Positions 8,099 to 17,013 of a DNA stretch of 64,000 nt are shown here, piece by piece. The DNA is from Chaetomium olivaceum. Taxonomy: Eukaryota > Ascomycota > Sordariomycetes > Sordariales > Chaetomiaceae. Every line of letters starts with the position of its first letter. Positions within the stretch are counted from its first letter, which is position 1. The stretch is from assembly GCA_039881045.1 (NCBI GenBank), contig JAYWVB010000018.1, positions 434,001-498,000 of the forward strand. The letters run 5' to 3'. The translations under genes were made by a program, and so were the position numbers. Below the pieces are notes generated by a model. It was given only the letters and a program-made list of their open reading frames with translations, searched no databases and was not told the origin of the DNA.

Positions 8099-10480
8099 AT
8101 GGCGTCAGAGGAGTTCCTCTTCGGTCGCTGCCAATTGCGACTGAGAGATATCGAGATTGACCCGGACTATTGCCGTGATCGGATCGACGCCGCCGTCCAA
8201 CGCCTGCAGCCGGTCTTTGAGGATCCGAATAAATTCAAGCCGCATATACCAAATCACCAGTTACCTATACTGGTTGATTTAGAGGGGTTCAAGAAATTGC
8301 TGGAAGACTCTAAAGTCTCGCAGGATGAGTTTAGAGAGTCGCAATTGGGACCCCAATATTCCCAGCTTACTTCTCTCAACGGTAAACTTCGCTGCATTCA
8401 CGGAAGGCAGAGATATGAAGCGGCCATTAGTAGCAAGGAACTCGGACCAGATACGTGGTGGACCGTTAAGCTTTATTGTTTACCTGAAGGCATCGACCCA
8501 CGCATCCTCCTATGCGAAGAGGTCGAGCATGACCACTACCAGACGGAATACAATGATGGGCATATCTTCTGTGCTGTACTCTACTGGGAAAGGCAGGGTG
8601 ATAAGAACAGAGTTAGCCATTGGATGATGAAGCTTTCACCAGCCAAGCAAAAGGGACTGAATGTCATGACTAGATGCAAGCCGATAAAATACCGACTCTC
8701 AAGACTCCGAGCATTCCCCGGCCTTCTCGATGCATTAGAGCTAGGCAATGGAGATAGAGTCGTTCGCCGGCTTTCGCTACCGGAGACCATCCGCTACCTC
8801 GATCACATCTATACAGTCTGGGACAAAATCACACTTGGGCGGCCCCGGATACAGCGCGCCGTGGACGCACTGACTGTCCGACGCCTCCAGATGCTAGGAC
8901 CTTCAGCAAGCAGCAGAGATAGAGGTGTAATACAGGATCTGATGCAATCTAGAGGAATTTTTCCTAAATTGAAGGACGCACGTTCCCGAACGGAAATTGA
9001 GCAATGTATCCTTCGACTCGATGTGCTCATTCCGAGTATGAAGAGCTTTCACGAAAACAGCAAATACTTACATATTGCGAATAGCATTATGAAGTGTCAT
9101 CTTATCCCGACACTTAGGAAGGGTCAGTCAATATCTGAGGAACTCAGTGGCCTGTGGGAGGAGCCTGATCGCTGCTTAATTGAGTACGCAGAGGGTAAGT
9201 TTTGCAGAGCTGCTCGGCGACCAAGTCGGAATCTTTCATACCTGATGATTGTTATTGCTGCGCTACGGAATTTTCCCCGTCTTTGTGACGACGACTATAT
9301 GGGACCTCGCTGTGAACCAGGCGCGAGTCATATTCGACCAAGTGTAGATCCAATTGTGGTCAACAACTTCCGCGCCCTGGCTCAGAAGGTGGGCTATTCC
9401 ATCGCCGTTGTACCACTGGTTCTTCCGGAAGTGTCAGATATAAGACGCTCTGTCATTGAGCCAAGAGAGGTATCAGTGGAGAGAAGATGGAACCGGCCAT
9501 TCTCGGACTCGGCGCAATTTAGCGCCTCTGAACTCTTTCTTCCAAAGCTTGCAGAACACCAGATAATGGGAACATATCCCGGAACGCTGTTCGTCCAGAG
9601 AGATTTTATCCAATCCTTCTTTGGCACAATTCCTGATTACGAGGGACTTGCCCTGATACGTACAGTGTCGCCGGAACCACATGCCCAGTTCATCCATCAA
9701 TCCGACAATGATATGTCGAACTCTCCACAAACGGAGCACACTCCTAGATCACATACATACAGCGACATAGCTAGTCAACCCCAGCTGCCAGCCGCGGGGG
9801 AACTGGGCTCTGTTAGTGGCACGGCTAGCCATTTCCCACAATCCTCACCCAGCTCAGACGACCAGCGCGATTTCTATGCTAGCAACCCAAGACGCTTCGG
9901 GTGGTTTCCCACTAGCTTTCAATGGTCAACAGAACGTGAGACGTCAGGATCTCCCCCCACCAGTGGAACATGGCCAAGCTCGCCTCGTTCCGTGATCTTC
10001 TCAAGCGCAAACTCAAGCAGGCTACAATTGAACTCTAGCATGTCAAATGCGGCATGCTCCACGGGTATATCAATACGTTCTGTAGGCGGCTTAACTATGA
10101 GCTCTAGGGCGAGTCATACGACACGTTCAGGCATGTCAACGCGTTCCGCGGGCAGGTCAGCCGTGAGCTCTAGGATTTCGAATGCGGCACGTTCCGCGAG
10201 CTACTCAACACGTTCCGCGGGCAGGTCAGCCGTGAGCTCTAGGATGTCGAATGCGGCGAGCTACTCAACACGTTCCGTGGCTGGCCCATCCGTGAGCTCA
10301 ACAATAATGAACACAGATTCCACAGACCTGTCACTACGTTCCATAGGCCGCTCGAGCCAGACCTCAAACCTCACAGGCATTGACCATAGGTTATCAAACT
10401 CACCGCGCTCCGTTGGTCCCTCGAGTGCGGGTACGGTTTCAAGCTGTATGAACTCTACGTTGTCCAACTTAGCAATCTAG
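8099..10480 (+). CDS. DUF3723-family protein
   Basis: An intronless frame of 793 residues. The N-terminal third carries the DUF3723 hallmarks: RCQLRLRDIEIDPDYCRDRI, then LRCIHGRQRYEAAISSKEL, DTWWTVKLYCL and YNDGHIFCAVLYWER (family form LxCLHGRHRIxAA, WWxVDLY and DGxIYRxIR). The molecular role of the family is unknown, and it is one of the recurrent auxiliary genes of fungal Starship transposons. Residues about 570-793 form a Ser/Arg/Thr-rich, probably disordered tail containing tandem repeats of about 20 residues (RSAGRSAVSSRxSNAA). The reading frame is intact, unlike the two neighbouring cargo-type genes. Domain assignment rests on motif recall, not a profile search. Confidence 0.85.
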   Translation: MASEEFLFGRCQLRLRDIEIDPDYCRDRIDAAVQRLQPVFEDPNKFKPHIPNHQLPILVDLEGFKKLLEDSKVSQDEFRESQLGPQYSQLTSLNGKLRCIHGRQRYEAAISSKELGPDTWWTVKLYCLPEGIDPRILLCEEVEHDHYQTEYNDGHIFCAVLYWERQGDKNRVSHWMMKLSPAKQKGLNVMTRCKPIKYRLSRLRAFPGLLDALELGNGDRVVRRLSLPETIRYLDHIYTVWDKITLGRPRIQRAVDALTVRRLQMLGPSASSRDRGVIQDLMQSRGIFPKLKDARSRTEIEQCILRLDVLIPSMKSFHENSKYLHIANSIMKCHLIPTLRKGQSISEELSGLWEEPDRCLIEYAEGKFCRAARRPSRNLSYLMIVIAALRNFPRLCDDDYMGPRCEPGASHIRPSVDPIVVNNFRALAQKVGYSIAVVPLVLPEVSDIRRSVIEPREVSVERRWNRPFSDSAQFSASELFLPKLAEHQIMGTYPGTLFVQRDFIQSFFGTIPDYEGLALIRTVSPEPHAQFIHQSDNDMSNSPQTEHTPRSHTYSDIASQPQLPAAGELGSVSGTASHFPQSSPSSDDQRDFYASNPRRFGWFPTSFQWSTERETSGSPPTSGTWPSSPRSVIFSSANSSRLQLNSSMSNAACSTGISIRSVGGLTMSSRASHTTRSGMSTRSAGRSAVSSRISNAARSASYSTRSAGRSAVSSRMSNAASYSTRSVAGPSVSSTIMNTDSTDLSLRSIGRSSQTSNLTGIDHRLSNSPRSVGPSSAGTVSSCMNSTLSNLAI
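10136..10324 (+). repeat. In-frame tandem repeat in the DUF3723 tail
   Basis: Units start at 10136 (69 bp), 10205 (60 bp) and 10265 (diverged). Units one and two are nearly identical, each containing CGTTCCGCGGGCAGGTCAGC, and encode STRSAGRSAVSSR-SNAA. Unit lengths are multiples of three, so expansion keeps the frame. Confidence 0.85.
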
Positions 10481-11959
10481 ACCTGAGTGTATACTTTGCT
10501 CTAAGCGTCTAGACGAACAACATGAGGGAGGTTCAGAGACTGTGGTAGGACCCGGGACAAGGTTGCAGCCGCCCACATCTGCGGCGCCGACTTGTCCCAG
10601 TGTCTTTCTTTCTCCACATCCACTCGTCAGCGAGCCTTCGCCAGACGGCCAAATCACCAGCGTTTAGTACCGCAAAGATTCACTACGATCGTATACCGGG
10701 CGGTTAGTCACATTTTCCTCGCGTTGCTGCTAATACATTCCTGCAGTTGGCGGTAAAGACTGGGGGCGGTCGTTGCTTAAACTGAACGCACGCACGATCT
10801 GGAGCAACGCCGGCATCGCTATCCTGTCAGGCCTTTTACCGCAAAATCTCACTATTGCCGTCAAGGGAATCGCTATAGAGATTCGGATTCAGATGCCCCG
10901 GACAACAGCCAGAAGAACCAGAGGTCGCTAGATGAGGATCTAGCGCCGCTCACCTCGGGTCAGATTGGCGGGAAGATCGCGTCTCTACCGTAGCGGGAAA
11001 ATCAGTTTGGTGGCATGACATGCGGGGCCCAAGATGCTATGCCACACCAAGATGCTATGCCATGTCAAGATGCTATACCACCCTGAAGATCGTAGCTTCC
11101 AACTCAGGACAACCATATATCCTCTCGCAAAGAAGGCGTATCAGTCATAAATAGTTTAGTCAAGTCAGTAGCTCAATTGATCCTTTTTCCCCTCTTCGCG
11201 CGTGCCCTCTGTTCGATTCATGATTGTGCCCATTTCTCTTCATTCCGCAATTCGGTGTGCAAGTCCTTGGTGGTGGTGTTTACCTGCAATTGATCCAGAG
11301 CCGCAACAGGGCTTCAGAGGCCTCGAAAGGTGGTGCCAAATCCTTTGGAAAAGCGGGCCCGGTTGGCATAGCATCTTGCAGCGAGTGGCATATCTTTTGG
11401 GGCATGCCTTTCCGGGCCTGGTATGCTATGCCACCCCCTACAGAACCCCGCTGTGGTAGTCAAACAGAAAGAAGTCAAAGCGAGAGAGAAGCAGATTAAA
11501 GCAGTTCGTCATAACGAGAACTTGATTTGTTTTTCTAATTATGTGGAATATTCGAGGTATATACGGCTGTTCTTACTATTCTTTGGCCTGCGTGTTGATC
11601 CTCCGCCCCAACAGCGTGCTCTTGATGCATGAAGTTGCTGCCCGATGTGCTCACCGTTGGAGACCATCGAAAAGCGACTCCGTGGCATGGCGCCTCAACC
11701 CTGTTCAACGAGCGGGCCAATCGAAGCTCCTCAGAATGACCCACTCAGGCCATGGAACTTCCAGCACCTGGGTGGGTCCTATTCACCGCGCTTGCCTCCG
11801 AAAAAGTGGTTCTGACTCGCATGGCTTCCTTCAGGACCCAGGTAGGGGTTGGTGGGGCAGTCCCAAACTACCGAACACAACAGCTGAGATTAGCTGTTAG
11901 TGCTAGAGCAGGTTTCTATGCAGGTTTTGGCCATGCGACACTAACTGGTTAGTTATAAA
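10481..11959. other. Gene-poor spacer with minor repeats
   Basis: No frame here carries a recognisable domain; the frames at 11202-11900 overlap one another in different phases. An 18-bp tandem repeat lies at 11030-11083. The stretch 11700-11800 resembles 25405-25490, with GCCAATC, CACTCAGGC, CCAG-ACCTG and CGCGCT in the same order, and looks like an old shared repeat. Confidence 0.5.
11030..11083. repeat. Three 18-bp tandem units (CAAGATGCTATGCCACAC)
   Basis: Units lie at 11030-11047, 11048-11065 and 11066-11083 with 3-5 differences. An inverted copy (GGCATAGCATCTTG) lies at about 11367-11380, and a related GGTATGCTATGCC is at about 11419. Confidence 0.8.
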
Positions 11960-13248
11960 GGCAATTGATAGGGGTGCAGTATCACTTTTTGATGGGGGTG
12001 CAGTATCACTTTTTTTTGGCCATAGGGTTAGGGTTATGTATGGGGGAACCAGAAATCCAAAAAATCCAAAATTCTGAACAGACAAGACAGCCACCCCCCA
12101 GCCAGAACAGCGATTGCCACACCACACAGCAAAACAGACAATCAATCCAGGCGCAGTCCTACAGGCAAGATTGAGACATCTATATATCTAACAAAACACA
12201 CCAAAACTGGATGCACACGCGCAATCTCAAGGACTCAACGCCTCCTCTTGCTGACTGGCCCAGACTCACGCGCTCCCCGCCTCAGCCGCCTTCTTGGTCA
12301 ACTGGACCTGCCTGCCGGACCTCGTTGTCTTGCCAGTTGCGCCAACTACCACCTGTGTTCCAACTCCTCCCTGTGAGGCTATTCCTACTCCAATAGTGCC
12401 GGCAGGAGGGCCCCTGCTTGGTGTTGCGCGCTGGCGCTTCGGCTCCGGCGCGGCAGTCTCCTTGTTCTTCGGGGGTCGGCCCCGCTTCCTCGGCTGCGCC
12501 GGCGCCTCGACGGCAGCGGTCTCCTTGATCTTTGGGGGTCTGCCTCGTCTCTTCGGAGCCGGCGCAGGCGCTTCGACGGCAGCCTCCTCTCGTGGGGCAT
12601 CATCTCGCGGGGCGGCCTCCTCTCGTGGCGCCTCCTCTCGTGGGGTATCATCTCGTGGCTCGGGGGGGGCGGCGGCGGCTGGCGAGCGACCCAGTAGCTC
12701 TTGAGACCACCGAAGGCCGTTGGAGCTGAGTAGTCGACCCGCTCTTGGCCGTGAAGCTATCACCAGTCGAGTCCTCTCTCGTGGAGCCTCATCTGCCTCA
12801 TCACCTTCCAGCTCCCACTGCGAGAGGCGCCGGCGGATACCATCGCTCATTCTCGGCGCCGAACCTTGGGGTGGCCCTGGCTTTGTTCGCCTTTGCCGGG
12901 GCGGCTGCGACGGGGCCTTGCAGCGCCATGGCTCAAGGATTCTGTGCCCTGAATTAGTGGGGGGGGGGCTGCAGATGAGGGCGCTGGAACACACCGTTCG
13001 CAGGGGGGCGGCGGCGCGCAGGGGCGCGCGGTGGCTCAATTGATCCGACTTGATCGCTTGTTCTGGTGCGACACGGCTGTCTTGGCTGTTCTGGCTGGCT
13101 CTGGGTGGCTGTCTTGTCCGTTCAGAATCTTGCCAAAGTTGGATTTCTTTGGATTTCTGGCCCCCCATACATAACCCTAACCCCGGCCCTAAAAAAAAGT
13201 GATACTGCACCCCCATCAAAAAGTGATACTGCACCCCTATCAATTGCC
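11960..13248. mobile_element. TIR DNA element with 8-bp target duplication
   Basis: The ends 11960-12017 and 13191-13248 are perfect inverted repeats of about 58 bp, starting GGCAATTGATAGGGGTGCAG. Imperfect similarity runs on to about 170 bp on each side, including the shared text TTCTGAAC-GACAAGACAGCC. Each TIR contains a duplicated GGGGTGCAGTATCACTTTTT block and a short telomere-like GGGTTAGGGTTATG. The element is bounded by the direct repeat GTTATAAA at 11952-11959 and 13249-13256. An 8-bp duplication excludes Tc1/mariner/pogo and would fit hAT- or P-like transposition, but the long TIRs are unusual for hAT. No transposase is present; the interior encodes an AT-hook protein on the minus strand. 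Confidence 0.9.
12266..12850 (-). CDS. AT-hook protein carried inside the TIR element
   Basis: The frame is open from the right TIR, but the first Met outside the TIR is at 12850 (MSDGIRRRLSQWELEGDEAD), giving 194 residues. Two AT-hook minor-groove-binding motifs are clear: KRRGRPPKIKE and RKRGRPPKNKE, within a repeated context (AAVEAPA-KRGRPPK-KETAA). An acidic/basic repeat (PREEAPREEAAPRDDAPREE) precedes them, and the C-terminus is basic (TRSGRQVQLTKKAAE). The protein should be nuclear and bind AT-rich DNA, perhaps the element's own ends; that is inference. The sequence is much more GC-rich than its flanks. It may be a captured host gene or an accessory factor helping a transposase encoded elsewhere. 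Confidence 0.65.
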   Translation of the reverse strand: MSDGIRRRLSQWELEGDEADEAPRERTRLVIASRPRAGRLLSSNGLRWSQELLGRSPAAAAPPEPRDDTPREEAPREEAAPRDDAPREEAAVEAPAPAPKRRGRPPKIKETAAVEAPAQPRKRGRPPKNKETAAPEPKRQRATPSRGPPAGTIGVGIASQGGVGTQVVVGATGKTTRSGRQVQLTKKAAEAGSA

Positions 13249-13256
13249 GTTATAAA

Positions 13257-13575
13257 GGCAAAGGGCGATGGCTGTGGACGAATTACCACTTTACTAGCAA
13301 CTTGGAAATTGATTGCAATACAGTGAGCTTTCACAATCCTTTGATTAATACTATATGGAATAGGTACTGTAGAGGTATGTACCTTAGGCAACTGTTGGTT
13401 CACATGTCATACAGTGAACCTTTTAGCTTCACTGAATCACGCCCATTTGTCAATACCTTTAGGGATCGCTATGTGAGTTGGGGCTCGAGAGATCACACAC
13501 GACATTTAAGCTAAACCGTCTGTTCCAACCTAGCCAGCAGGCAGAAGTATTATAAAAGAAATCTATATGTCTGAC
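13257..13575. other. Intergenic, no gene seen
   Basis: About 320 bp between the target duplication of the TIR element and the end of the transthyretin-like gene. No supported frame or repeat is seen. Confidence 0.5.
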
Positions 13576-14232
13576 TCAGTTCTTGGCCAATAGTCTCTGA
13601 GACCGGCGGAGTATCGGAGTGCTAGCCCTGCCTCCCTCCATCACTTCCCGCTTGCGTTTGCGACTAGGCTTTATACTAGAGACGCTGTCTTCAAATAAGG
13701 CAACAAAATCGGAACTGCTAAGACGCTGTGGCACTGTCTTAAGACCTTGATTGGTTGTTCCAGTGTGGTCCGGGGTCATTTCCCGGGGAGAATACAGCGG
13801 GGAATCAAAGAACACCTGCTGTGGTTGTACCGGTATTGGGTGTGCCAGGCTGTCGTAAAAAGATGCTGGTATGAGCTCCGTGGGAGGCGTTGCCGGCTGT
13901 CCATGTCGAACCGTATATTCCTGCGGGGCAAGGCGTAGTGCGACAGAGTGTTGGGCTGCCCTAACAGAAAAGTCTGTGTATATGTAGTTGAAAGGCCTAT
14001 CTTGGGCGCCATAGACGAAGTCCACATGGAAGGTCATGCGCCATTGGCTGTTGATGCCAGCCCAGACAGGCATTGTGTGGCTCATCTCATTCCCATACCA
14101 CGCCCGAATCTCGCCTTCATTGTCTGTCAAGGCTGCGTATGGCACATGTGGGTTGTGGAGGTCGGTTAGGGTCGTATAGAGCCCTACAACAGGTGTATCG
14201 TTAAAAAACTTGGCTCGGAGAATAATGGACAT
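13576..14232 (-). CDS. Transthyretin/5-hydroxyisourate-hydrolase-like protein with basic tail
   Basis: A 218-residue frame. Residues 1-115 follow the transthyretin fold order: a first strand (ILRAKFFNDTPVVGLYTTL), a loop (ALTDNEGEIRAWYG), then WRMTFHVDFVYG, PFNYIYTDFSV and AAQHSVALRLAPQEYTVRHG. The last block aligns with the family's HYHVPLLLSPYGYTTYRGS end. The catalytic features of true hydrolases are weak: the N-terminal H-V-L-D is missing and the C-terminal YRGS is VRHG. I infer a non-enzymatic relative. Residues 115-218 add a disordered region ending in a nuclear-signal-like KPSRKRKREVMEGG and RRSQRLLAK. The fold call rests on motif recall and should be tested by structure prediction. 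Confidence 0.55.
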   Translation of the reverse strand: MSIILRAKFFNDTPVVGLYTTLTDLHNPHVPYAALTDNEGEIRAWYGNEMSHTMPVWAGINSQWRMTFHVDFVYGAQDRPFNYIYTDFSVRAAQHSVALRLAPQEYTVRHGQPATPPTELIPASFYDSLAHPIPVQPQQVFFDSPLYSPREMTPDHTGTTNQGLKTVPQRLSSSDFVALFEDSVSSIKPSRKRKREVMEGGRASTPILRRSQRLLAKN

Positions 14233-14424
14233 TTTTTCGTCAATAGTCTGTTAAACAAGGAGAGAAGCGTGTTGTGTAATTACCCTACACTAGGATCTGG
14301 TCCGTTAGCTTATATATGACTACAGCAAAGAAATGTTGTTCCCTAGTTATCCTATGTACTTTAGTTAATCTGATTGACAATCGCGCTTCCTAGTTTTGGA
14401 AATCCGGATCCGTAGATCTCTATT

Positions 14425-14823
14425 CTAGATGAAGCCTATTGTAATCTCTTGCGAGGAATCCTCCTCGAAGTGACTGTATGTAGATTCTCTCTCTGGGTCA
14501 GATATCGCCGTCTTGTACTGTTGAAATGAGCTGATGATCGTCTCCGCCATCTCTGCAACCATGTTGTCGCGCCTCTGGATCTCCTCGCCATAACGGTCTA
14601 TTTTGCCCTGCAGCTCCGTCTTATCTTCAGATTGCTCTCTGAGAGAACACTCGAGCCTTTTTACTTGTCGTAGAAGATCCTGATTCAAGATTCGGAGCTG
14701 CTCGTTCTCGTGTTCTAGAAGGAGCGTGTACGCGTCGCAAAGCGGTCGTTTGCTCCACGCTTCCTTCGCCCGCCTGCCCGCGGTGTTGGTGGTAGTTGCT
14801 TTTCCATCTCTTTGTGCCAGCAA
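14425..14823 (-). CDS. Hypothetical coiled-coil protein
   Basis: A 132-residue frame starting MLAQRDGKATTTNTAGRRAK. Residues about 35-100 form a strongly heptad-like, charged helix (ENEQLRILNQDLLRQVKRLE, then EDKTELQGKIDRYGEEIQRR). The N-terminus is basic and the tail acidic (FEEDSSQE). There is no catalytic motif. A second minus frame reaching 14911 overlaps the start, so an upstream exon is possible. It resembles the other short coiled-coil genes of the window in size and layout; homology among them is not shown. Confidence 0.5.
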   Translation of the reverse strand: MLAQRDGKATTTNTAGRRAKEAWSKRPLCDAYTLLLEHENEQLRILNQDLLRQVKRLECSLREQSEDKTELQGKIDRYGEEIQRRDNMVAEMAETIISSFQQYKTAISDPERESTYSHFEEDSSQEITIGFI

Positions 14824-15209
14824 TGAGTCGATCCTCAGAGGTCAAGGTGAAGCTGCAAGGTTCCCCTTCCGGCCTAATGCTACGTATTATAGTACTGTGG
14901 ACATCCCCCAATCAGCATCTCTGTAGCCTGTGACTGATAGCTTTGCGCTGTGCTTTCCTCTGACGGAACAGCCAAGCAGACGTTTTGCTTTTAGAACAGC
15001 CAAGTGGATTTTCAGGGTGGTGTACGTTGATAAATCTAGTTTGTTTAATAAGCATGTTTCTTGGAAATTGTTTCTTTCGTTTAGCGAAAAGGGAAATTGA
15101 AAAGCGGTCTATGCTGGGGAAGGAACTATACCCATACAAATACCTGGACTAGGTGAATGCATAACTGTCGAAGTGAACAGTGGCACTAGATACAGTATGT
15201 ACATGTACA

Positions 15210-15581
15210 ATGCGGCACCTTGATCTAGTAACGTTCACAACAGCACTGTTTGCACATGTCTTAGCGAGCCAAGAGAGTACCACTCAGGCTGGTTGCCTGG
15301 CCCTGCCGGCTGCAACATCGCTCACACATAGTGTTGCCTCCATAGAGATGTACACTGAAGGATTTCAGAGTGCAAGTCAGAGCAGCTCACGGGCGCGGGT
15401 TTTATTGTCCAGCGTATCAACGCCGTCATGGCAGCATACAATTACATTGAGGCCAAATAGCACGCTGACGCAGATCGATGGAGCTACACCGACAACTGTA
15501 GCTCAGGCTCAAGCTGCCAGGAGTCATCTATCTCGATCTTGGTTTGCATTGGTGGTCATAGCAGCGACAATGAATACATAA
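15210..15581 (+). CDS. Hypothetical secreted or GPI-anchored-like small protein
   Basis: The frame opens at 15180; from the Met at 15210 the N-terminus MRHLDLVTFTTALFAHVLAS looks like a signal peptide, giving 123 residues. The body is Ser/Thr/Ala-rich, and the C-terminus (SRSWFALVVIAATMNT) is hydrophobic, as in GPI-anchored wall proteins, though short. No Cys pattern or domain is visible. The reading is tentative; the frame may be fortuitous. Confidence 0.3.
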   Translation: MRHLDLVTFTTALFAHVLASQESTTQAGCLALPAATSLTHSVASIEMYTEGFQSASQSSSRARVLLSSVSTPSWQHTITLRPNSTLTQIDGATPTTVAQAQAARSHLSRSWFALVVIAATMNT

Positions 15582-16127
15582 CATTGGGAAGCTAAGGTTC
15601 ACTATTGACAAATGGATTGTTGTTGGTTTAAAGGGGAGGTGAAGTGAGTTGCGGCGGGGCTGTGGCAGCGGCGTGGATGCGTTCCCCAGCGAAGCCGTGG
15701 TTGCCACAAGCGATGAGGAGCCTCCTCGCGGCTAGGACTCTGAGGGACGCGCTTTGAAGCCTGTATTGCAATGATCCTAATCTATAAACGAAACTATGCA
15801 CAGTATTGCCATCAAGTGGGAGACTTGTTGTATACCTCAGTTGCGCCCCGTCGTCCGTATGTTGGTCGAGTTATAGAGGAGCCATTTCGATCGTCGCGCG
15901 GACTGCCTTCATATGTGGTGACCAGTGCTTTGAGTCTGACGGCGCTTTCCCTCCCAAATAGAACGACAGGATCCCTCGTCTTGTCGTTGTACATTACAGC
16001 ATTATCTCAAGCTACCACTTCAGGATAAGGCGTTCCAAGAATCGTTTTAACAAACGTTCAAGTATATGTATATAGCTACTCCTGATTTCGCTACTAAATT
16101 TATTGCCTAGCGTTCAATATATTCGAC
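15582..16127. other. Intergenic, weak frames only
   Basis: An 85-residue plus frame at 15771-16028 has no recognisable feature. Nothing else is seen. Confidence 0.4.
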
Positions 16128-16496
16128 TCAAGTGCTACGTAGCACTATTTGGTACTGCCTAACATGCTTCCAGTATCCCGGTCTTTGGTTCACGGCATCA
16201 CCGCCATGGTCTTGTGATAGCACTACAACGTCCCAATTTTGATTCCCCCGATTAAGGAGGGCACTTAATACATCCCGAACCTTCCGGGGAAGAGTCCGTA
16301 TACTGAATGCAAGTTTCAGAGCATAACACTGTCTCTGTCTCGCCGACTCATAGGCTGATGCGAGATGAGCTTGGCTAAAGTGAAGATCCCTTACACGAAC
16401 GATATGAGAGTCTCTTAGCTCCATAAACAGAGATACAGGACTCCTAACAAATCGGAGGCTAGTTCCGTGATAGGATATAGTCCAGGACTCGAACAT
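16128..16496 (-). CDS. Hypothetical protein
   Basis: A 122-residue frame starting MFESWTISYHGTSLRFVRSP. It is basic, with a helical-looking middle (AHLASAYESARQRQCYALKL) and VRDVLSALLNRGNQNWDVVVL. I do not recognise it. It could be part of a larger broken gene, since no neighbour in the same direction lies within 1.2 kb. Confidence 0.3.
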   Translation of the reverse strand: MFESWTISYHGTSLRFVRSPVSLFMELRDSHIVRVRDLHFSQAHLASAYESARQRQCYALKLAFSIRTLPRKVRDVLSALLNRGNQNWDVVVLSQDHGGDAVNQRPGYWKHVRQYQIVLRST

Positions 16497-17013
16497 GACC
16501 GGAAGTCTAGCACCGGTTATTAATATGCTGCGATAGATGCTTTCTTAAATGTCTTGTACACATACTCTGGCCTGACGGCAAATTTCTCAATTGACACCTC
16601 GGATCTACTTTCTAAACTGCCCTCGAGAGACAAATCTGGGTCTATAAGAGGCGCGGAATCTCCGCTATGGTTAGAATAAGTATACATGTTAGGCGTTATA
16701 GAATAACTAGCGGGGATAATAAGTCAATCAGATTTGAAGTGATGAGTGATGTAGTTATGTTATACCGTCTAGTGTTAATCTTGGTCTGAAACGCAGAAGA
16801 GTGCTACGTACCTATCTTTTTAACAATGGAAGGTAAGAGATGTTTGTAAAAACCGAAACAAGATATACGTGAACGAGAAAAGGAATTAGGCAAGGCCAGA
16901 AGTAAGAATCCACGTTGTATGGAAAGCAGCTGTTTGAAACAGGGTTTCGGTCGACTAATCCTGTTCGGAGGACAATATCGCGCTGAAACCTTTGGAAACT
17001 ATTAACTTAGTTA
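16497..17013. other. Intergenic up to the LINE-A target site
   Basis: No supported gene. The last 14 bases, TATTAACTTAGTTA (17000-17013), are the left copy of the LINE-A target duplication. Confidence 0.6.

Noticed and set aside
12020..12036. Telomeric repeat / interstitial telomere
   Set aside because: Only about one and a half TTAGGG units, present in both TIRs of a transposable element.
12720..13043. Plus-strand frame inside the TIR element
   Set aside because: It mirrors the Arg/Pro/Ala-rich minus frame, has no motif, and runs into the TIR-proximal sequence.
11960..13248. Assignment of the AT-hook element to Tc1/mariner/pogo
   Set aside because: The target duplication is 8 bp (GTTATAAA), not TA, and no DDE motif is present.
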